Positions 57,639 through 64,000 of a stretch of 64,000 nucleotides of DNA are shown here, piece after piece; the stretch's first letter is position 1, and each line of letters opens with the position of its first letter. This stretch comes from Linanthus parryae (Eukaryota > Streptophyta > Magnoliopsida > Ericales > Polemoniaceae). The DNA lies in contig JALGPY010000006.1 in NCBI GenBank assembly GCA_023055425.1, positions 91,857,935 to 91,921,934 on the forward strand. The letters run 5' to 3'. Made by a program: the position numbers and the translations under genes. The notes beneath the pieces were generated by a model. It was not told the DNA's origin and searched no databases. It worked only from the letters and a program-made list of their open reading frames with translations.

Positions 57639-58590
57639 TGTGAAACCCAGTCTAAATTTCTCCACCTGTCCAACAGGGATATTTCTCTAGTGGAGAAAAC
57701 ACTAAATCTAAAATTAAGGGCAATGTTGTAATTCTAGGCTAGCAATCAGGAAGAGCACCAAGTGATGCAATCGATCTGGCAGAAAGGATAAATAATAATT
57801 TTCTTTCCAATTGTATATTTTTAGAGGCTTTATAAGGAGTTTATACCATAGTGTATTTTAACACCTTAAGAACCAGGTAAGCATTCACTTGCTTAAGCTA
57901 CGTCTAAGTGAATATTGATCTAAAAATATTTATAGGGACATGTGATTATATGATGGATTGTGAGGTCTTTTAACATGTTATTGTTATTATTGTCTTTAGA
58001 TGTCTGTACTGCTGCCAAAAAAATGGAACCCGGTCTACAGGTCTTTAAAGTCGGGAAGTAGCTAGCCTCGACTATAGGCATCTAGTAGTACTTTTTGGAC
58101 TCATTATCCAGTAGAGCTGTGCACACTTAAGGTATAACTTTTCTTGGTGAAATGATTGGTATAAGATTAATATGAGAATAAGGTGAATGGTACTTTGTGG
58201 TGTTGTTATCTTTGTTTGTGGTAGTGATTTTCAAGATTGAAACCACTGGCTGTAAGTGTTTAGAAATTCTATTGCATTTATTTTATTTTAGAAATTCTGT
58301 ATCGATGACTCTATATTGGTAAGTATACTTTCTTTTGGTTCTAGGTGAGAAGGCGGGTCTAAACGGGGATTTTTAGAAGATTATGTGACTGTGTAATTTT
58401 AATATAAAGACTCGTATGTTGGATGTTTAGAGTTAATGTATGTTATATATTCTTTTGGTGATTCTTATTCTTCTGTCCTAATTTATGGAACCATTAAAAT
58501 ATTTAGTTTTTTGAGACATTTTGTGTCAAAGTAGAAGTCACTCCTGAAGAGACTTGTGCGGCTTCTCATCCCTGAGGATGGGGGTGTTAC
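57639..58590 (+). repeat. Element J: chromovirus-like (Tekay/Del) 5' LTR
   Basis: It starts near TGTGAAACCCAGTCTAAA and ends GGGGGTGTTAC, the usual terminal wording of chromovirus LTRs. It is followed at once by a primer site. The exact left boundary is uncertain because the other LTR is not in the window. The internal part is cut by H at 58740. Confidence 0.45.
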
Positions 58591-58593
58591 GGA

Positions 58594-58611
58594 TGGTATC
58601 AGGGCTTGGTT
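58594..58611 (+). promoter_or_regulatory. J primer-binding site
   Basis: TGGTATCAGGGCTTGGTT resembles the initiator tRNA-Met complement with one mismatch in TGGTATCAGAGC. The following 'ggttc' context is typical of Tekay elements. Only about 130 bp of J's internal region precede element H. Confidence 0.6.
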
Positions 58612-58739
58612 CAGTAGGAGACTGAATTAGAAACATAGAGTAGATGGATAGGGTGCGTGTAAGGTTAAAGACACTTGGGGTAATCTAGAATTGGATTAGT
58701 TGACGAATGGGAGCGATAGAGAAAGCCTGAATTTTATAT

Positions 58740-60210
58740 TGTTGGAATATTCCCTAGAAGCAATCAATTTATCGTCACATTTATATGGACATGCTATTCA
58801 TTGATTTATCGATATGGAGATATGTTAACATAAATGAAGTCCTTAGAATATAAATTTTGTATTCTTAAATATTTCTAGTCGAGTAATACAGTCAATTAGG
58901 ATGATTGTATTGCATCGAGACTAGTATGTGGATTGATTGACATAGGGATATCAAGTCTAACACATGAGTACGCATTAGTAGTAATGGCGTACTGGAGACC
59001 CGAAATGATAAGGCTACATGGGAGTTATGTGAATTTCACAAGTGCTTCTCATAGTGACAATGGTGTTGTGATCCTTCGACTTGAAGGAACTACATTATCT
59101 AGATGTGAATTAGCTTGTTTAGATATCGGCAAACGTCACGCTGTACCAAGGTCATTATAAAGTCGACAATTGGACATGCTATGAAACATGTTGAGAGGTG
59201 TGAGTTATGTAAATAGGATTTGTCCCTCCTACATAACGGGCGTAAATATCCATGGCCACTCGATGAGTGAGACATAGGGAAACAAATGGCCATGCTCAAA
59301 TAAATCAATATGAGATATCGATTTATTTGTTTGTCCAAGTCTACTCACAAGATCGAGAAACTATAGATTGGATATAAACGTGTGACACTCCATGTTTTGT
59401 GTCCAATCTTGATTGAAGAGACAAAGGGAATATACAAAACGGTAACGTTGGTCATAGAGGTTAGACAGATAACTGACAATCCTATTACTTGGGTAGCATT
59501 GATGTAGTGCTTGATACCGCTCAATGTTTGTAATTTTTACAGTCAACATAATAAGGAACCTAATGGCTCACACACATAAAATAGATCTAATTGGAATCAG
59601 TTGCTCATTAGTTGGACTAAAGAGCAATAATTAAGGACTAAAGTGTAAAATGTGCTCATTTGTTGGACTAAAGAGCAATTGTGGACTAGAATGCAAACTA
59701 ATCCTAACTGTTAGGATTTAGTGGCAACAATGAATTTTTTAGACTATGAATAGTATTCATAGGCTATAAAAATTCAGTGTAGATACATTCCCACACATAC
59801 ATACACACAAGAGAATAAGAGAAAAGAAAGATGGTCTCTCTAGGGTCTGGACATCATCATGTCGTTCCCCTCTAGGAGTCGACGGTCACCATTTGTGACG
59901 CCCATCTTCTTGCCACGGGTTGATGGTATCTAGCCAGCGCGCACGTCCAAGTTCATTAATCTTGTGAGACAAGATCCTCCTTCTTCTTCAAAGAGGCTAG
60001 CAACCTAGAAGATGAAGTCCAGTTCAGTGTCTGTTCGTGTGGATACCGTAGAGGCGCCATTCCTTTGATTTGCGCTAGTGATCGACACCAGTAAGTTTAA
60101 CCGAGGTAAACCTCTAATTATCAGATTATGCTCATTCACATGGGTCCTTGGTGGGTTTTGGAAAATTAATTTTTGTACCTCCACTACGTTTGATTGCCCA
60201 AAACCCAACA
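58740..60210 (+). repeat. H 5' LTR
   Basis: 1471 bp, TGTTGGAATATTCCCTAGAAGC ... AAAACCCAACA, the same terminal sequences as A. The block 'ggatttgtccctcc...cataacggg' near 59217 and 'caatccggat'-type lines are shared with A and C. Confidence 0.8.
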
Positions 60211-60211
60211 G

Positions 60212-60224
60212 TGGTATCAGAGGC
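60212..60224 (+). promoter_or_regulatory. H primer-binding site
   Basis: TGGTATCAGAGGC begins one base after the LTR, with one mismatch at the end of the initiator tRNA-Met complement. Confidence 0.8.
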
Positions 60225-60404
60225 ACTTGTGAAACTATAATCTGATAATGTGTTTTACTGTCTTACTGAAATACGCGATTACGATATAAATTGTAAAAGC
60301 TGTTGAATCATATATGATATGATAGGATTATGACTTGTATGTGATACGATCATAAAATTTGTATATGATAATATACGATGTATTATATATATATAATGAT
60401 GTAC

Positions 60405-60715
60405 TGAAACGTATATATGCCATAGGTAGAGTACTGAAAAAGTGTAATTGTTATACGTAGTGTATTGTAAAACTTATATTTAATATACGTAGTGTACTGT
60501 AAAACGTATAAGTGTTATACTTAGTGTACTCTGAAACATACATTTAGTATACGGTGTGTGGTGTAAAACGTATAAATATTATACGTAGTGTACTTTAATA
60601 CGTATAAACGTTAGACGAAGTTTACGGTAAAATTGTATATATGGTATATGTAGTATACTATAAAACGTATATATGAATACGTAGTGCATTGTAAAATCGT
60701 ATATACAAAACACGT
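60405..60715 (+). repeat. 32-bp tandem repeat in H leader
   Basis: About nine to ten diverged units with consensus like TATACGTAGTGTACTGTAAAACGTATAAGTGT. The 'atacgtagtgta' core recurs near 60453, 60484, 60517, 60549, 60580, 60612, 60645 and 60677, a spacing of 31-33 bp. Adjacent units bring ACGTATA and TATACGT together around a 5-base loop, giving one potential hairpin per unit. A and C have no such array in their leaders. Confidence 0.8.
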
Positions 60716-61708
60716 ATCGTGAGTGCTAGGGTTTGGGCAAGAGAAGAAAGAAAAATTTGATTTTTCCTCGTAGAGAGGTTCGGCCACCATAAGGGAGAAA
60801 GAAAAAATGATTTTTTCCTCTCCCCTAGGGTTCGGCTATGTGATGCCGACCCTCCCTTGGTGCGCCGACCCCCTCTTGACCTGGTAGTCACACGTGGTAA
60901 TTAGAAATTACCCAATTAATTAAACAACGAGCGAATAAAACTGAATTGTATTCGTCTTATATGTTGTTTACTCGCGTGGTGCGTGGATGTGGCCTAGATG
61001 TGTGATTCTTTTGTTTTGGTTTGGTTTTGATAATTTTTAATGTAGTTCAAATACGGCCTGCATGTCGTGCCCCTCTATTTATTCTAGATGTTTTCTCTTC
61101 TCAGCTACATCCCCTCGTTTGTGAGGTTTCTACATAGAAATTTAGATAGATAGTTAGAGGCGATTAATTCTATTGAAGCAACAAAGGAGAAGACGCATAT
61201 GCTTGGAAGCTTGGACTAGAAGAAGGAAGCACTTGGAGAAGAGACTAGCGTTCTTATTGTTTTATAGATATTCTCAGTGGCTTGAGAATATCATTATGCT
61301 TAGGGGCCACATCATGTCACATTTAAATTTATGTCTTGTTTATGTTGATGTACGTGATGCATGTTTGAACGTTAAACAATATAATAAATAAATACGGATC
61401 TTTGAATAAGAATGTCCCAATTCGTTTGAGTAGATCAGTTGATGAGATCAACAATAGGAAGGTGGATCTTTCAATCGGGATTACGCAACTAACTAATTGG
61501 ATGTGATTGGAAATTGTTTCCTACCTAAACAACTGAATTTTGTGTGATCAACCAAAATTTGCTCAAAAGGAGGTGAAAAATGAATCTTGGACCGCTAGAA
61601 GAATATATGGTATTTTTCCGTTTAATGGTGAAGGTCATTAATTAAATAAAAATAGTGGGTGTTATTTACGTCACAATACTTGCGTAATTCTTTCTGTGTT
61701 GAATACCA
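60716..61708 (+). other. H leader, remaining part
   Basis: Noncoding, with a GC-richer line near 60820-60880 and 'tacggcctgcatgtcgt' at 61052, the counterpart of 'acggcctgcgag' in A's leader. The conserved 'aatagtgggtgttattta' line at 61650 precedes gag as in A. Confidence 0.65.
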
Positions 61709-64000
61709 ATGTCATCAAAAAAACAAAACTCGACTTTATCACTATGATCTGTCCTTGAGAATGATAAGTTGTCTTGAATCAGTTTTCTTGAATGGTACAA
61801 AATTTTGAGAATTGTTCTCAAATAACAACAAAAAATTGTATATCCAGAGCAGAAAGTTTCTTCCCCACTAGCTGCCAATGCCACTAAAGCCCAAAAGAAG
61901 GAACACCAAAAGATGATTCTTTGGATGTGACTTGCCTCATGATAGCTTCCATGAAGTCTGGCCTTTGAAAGCAAGATGAGAACATGTAGGCGTATGATAT
62001 GATCATATATTTAAATAAGCTCTTTCAAGAGCAAGCTATACATGAAAAAGTATTTGAAGTGTCAAAAGATTTATTCAAAATCAATTTACTCAATATGATT
62101 GAGAATCGCTAAACGAAGAATTAATAAGGGAAAAGATAAAGCCATATTGATGGTCAACAACAAGGATAAGGTAAAAGAGTTTGCCCAGAACCCCAAGGGT
62201 ATAAACAAGTTTGTTGCTAAAGCCAAGGAAGTTGCCTTAAAGCCCAAAAGGTGGCATAATGGAAGAGGAACAACCCAAAGTAATTGGAAGTAATTAAAGG
62301 AATTATGAATTCCACTTAAGGTATCTTTTTTATAGAAGTCAATGTGTCTATCTCATCATCATGGTATTAGATACTGGATGACGATCTCACATTTGCAGAA
62401 ATTTGCAGGATCTGAAGAGATGTAGACCATTGGTTAAGGGATATATACACCTACATGTGGGTAAATGAAGCAAGAGTTGTTGAATTAGCCGCGGGAACTT
62501 ATCATGTATCTCTACCTTCAGGAATTATCCATGAATTAGACAAATGCTATTATGTCCCTGCTATAAGCAGGAACATAATTAGCTTCTTCTTTGGAAAATA
62601 AAAGTTTTCCTATCAGAATAAAGGACAAATGATGTACCATTTATTTTTGGTGATATGCATTATTGTAATGCACTTTTTTCTAATGGATTGTATATCCTTG
62701 AATTTGATAATTCCATCTATGGCATTAATACAAAGATGTTCAAATCTAATGAGAAGAACCCCTCTAATCTTTGGCATAGTCATTTCGGCCGCATCAATGA
62801 GAAAAGCATTTCTAAACTCCATATGGATGCATTTCTGGACTCATTTTTATTTCGAATCATACGAGACATGTTAGGCTTATTTATTGGGAAACATGTGATC
62901 TTTTGTGACTCATACATACTGATATGTGTGGACCACTAAGCACAAGTGCTAGAGGTAGTTTTCAATACTTCATAACATTTGACTTTAGTAGATAAGGATT
63001 TGTGTGATGAAGAACAAATAAAAATCATTTGAAAGGTTCAAGGAATGAAGTAGAGAACCATCTTGGCAGAAGTATCAAGGCTCTATGTCAGATTGTGGAG
63101 GAGAGTACTTAAGCTGAAAGTTGGCGAGCATCTAAAAGAGTGTGGGATCTCATCCTAGCTAAGTACATATGGAACACCACAGTGGAATAGTGTGTCTAAG
63201 AGGAGAAATCGGACTCTGTTAGACATGGTTCGGTCCATGATGTGTCAAGGAAGAACTTCTAGTTTCCTTTCGGGGCCATGCTCTACTTACATCAATTTTA
63301 ACCCTTAACCGTGTTCTATCAAAATCATTCATGAAAGGACCATATGAGATATGGACTAGGAAGGGTCCTAGTATGTAATTCACGAAGATTTAGGGTTGTG
63401 AAGTTTATGTAAAAAAAATCATTCAGCTAAAGTTGGACCCAGGTCGGAAAAATGTATCTTTGTGGGATATCCTAAGAAAATGAAACGATATTATTTCTAC
63501 AATCTGATAGAGAAGAAAATGTGTTGTTGCTCAAACTGGTGTGTTTCTAGAAAGAGAGCTTGTCTCTAAGGGAACCAATGGGAGGATAGTATAGCTTGAA
63601 CAAGTTCAATAACCACAAAAAACATTGATCATTTGATTGAACAGAAGCTGGATCCACAAGATCTTGTGGAGCAACAACCTGCTCGAGGGAACAAAAGAAC
63701 CTCATAGATTGGGTAGGATACATCAAGGGCCAGAGAAATATGAATTTCTCATAATGGAATTCGGTGATGTATTGTGATCAAGATGAAAATACAACCTATG
63801 AGGAGGCCACAAATAACCAGACTCTCAGAAATGTCTTGTAGCCATGAGATTCGAAATGGAATTCGTGTCTACCAACAATGTATGGCCTTTGGTGGAACCA
63901 CCTGAAAGGGTAAGACCCATAGGGTGCAATTTGGAAACTGAAATGGATGGTAGTGTGATAACCTTTGAGGGACGATTGGTGGCTAAAGGTTTCCGCAAGT
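61709..64000 (+). pseudogene. H gag-pol, degenerate and incomplete
   Basis: The start ATG at 61709 corresponds to A's, followed by SVLENDKLS then a stop. The gag zinc knuckle is lost near 62250-62290. The protease motif VLDTG, stop, RSHIC is at 62364. Pre-integrase reads LWHSHFGRINEKSISKLH (62772 onward). Integrase relics lie at 62915-63240 (TDMCGPLSTSARG; VERRNRTLLDMVRSM-like, with lesions). Reverse transcriptase begins near 63840 (LEPPE/KGRLVAKG-like) and runs off the window. Stops and shifts occur every 50-200 bp. No product can be made. Confidence 0.8.

Larger units (their letters stand above)
58740..64000 (+). mobile_element. Element H: decayed Angela/BARE-1-type copia, cut by the window end
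   Basis: Its 5' LTR (58740-60210) is followed by a primer site, a long leader and degenerate gag, protease, integrase and early reverse transcriptase, all in the order of element A and on the same strand. The 3' part lies outside the window. It is inserted just inside element J. The LTR is clearly related to those of A and C but differs throughout, so it is a separate subfamily or much older copy. Confidence 0.8.

Noticed and set aside
60405..60715. CRISPR-like array
   Set aside because: Units are contiguous diverged tandem repeats with no unique spacers, in a plant retroelement leader.

Overview
This window is plant nuclear DNA, most likely from a flowering plant. It is almost entirely transposable-element sequence, and I find no convincing host gene, tRNA or rRNA. 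The plant assignment rests on the element families: Angela/BARE-1-type, Tork/Tnt1-type and Sirevirus Ty1/copia elements, Athila/Tat-like Ty3/gypsy elements that use a tRNA-Asp primer site, a Mutator-like element with a 9-bp target duplication, and hAT- and Harbinger-like miniature elements. Element letters A to H and J are mine; family names are recognised from motifs, not from a database search.

The dominant structure is one deep nest spanning 11623-56209. The outermost unit is F, a decayed Sirevirus (11628-56204, duplication GATTT). Its 5' LTR carries a Mutator-like element (12299-13487, duplication TTCTGTTTA). Inside F lies E, an Athila/Tat-like element with gag and protease-like sequence only (about 16418-52283). 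E was entered by C, a minus-strand Angela-type copia (19014-27212, duplication TATAT), and by D, a non-autonomous Athila/Tat-like element (30508-51729, duplication AGCTT/ATCTT). D was entered by B, a Tork/Tnt1-like copia (34534-48081, duplication CCGAC). B was entered in its gag by A, an intact Angela-type copia (35663-44101, duplication ACCTT). Along the chain F-D-B-A, LTR divergence by eye falls from about 10% to 7%, 2.4% and 0.07%, as the nesting order requires.

Only A looks functional: two 1437-bp LTRs with a single mismatch, a TATA box, a primer site, a polypurine tract and one uninterrupted 1311-codon gag-pol frame with all expected catalytic motifs. B is almost intact, with one in-frame stop codon besides the insertion. 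C and H are decayed relatives of A. D and E have no reverse transcriptase or integrase. They share several ordered noncoding blocks, and D encodes a small Cys/His-rich protein that I do not recognise.

The left flank (1-11622) is a patchwork of fragments: a gypsy-type LTR, a D-like LTR piece, Sirevirus and copia remnants, an hAT-like element, a Harbinger-like MITE and an inverted-repeat element holding a tiny poly(A) retro-insertion. The right flank (56210-64000) holds about 1.4 kb of unassigned DNA, a chromovirus-like LTR with primer site (57639-58739), and the 5' part of H (58740 to the window end), whose leader contains a 32-bp tandem repeat.
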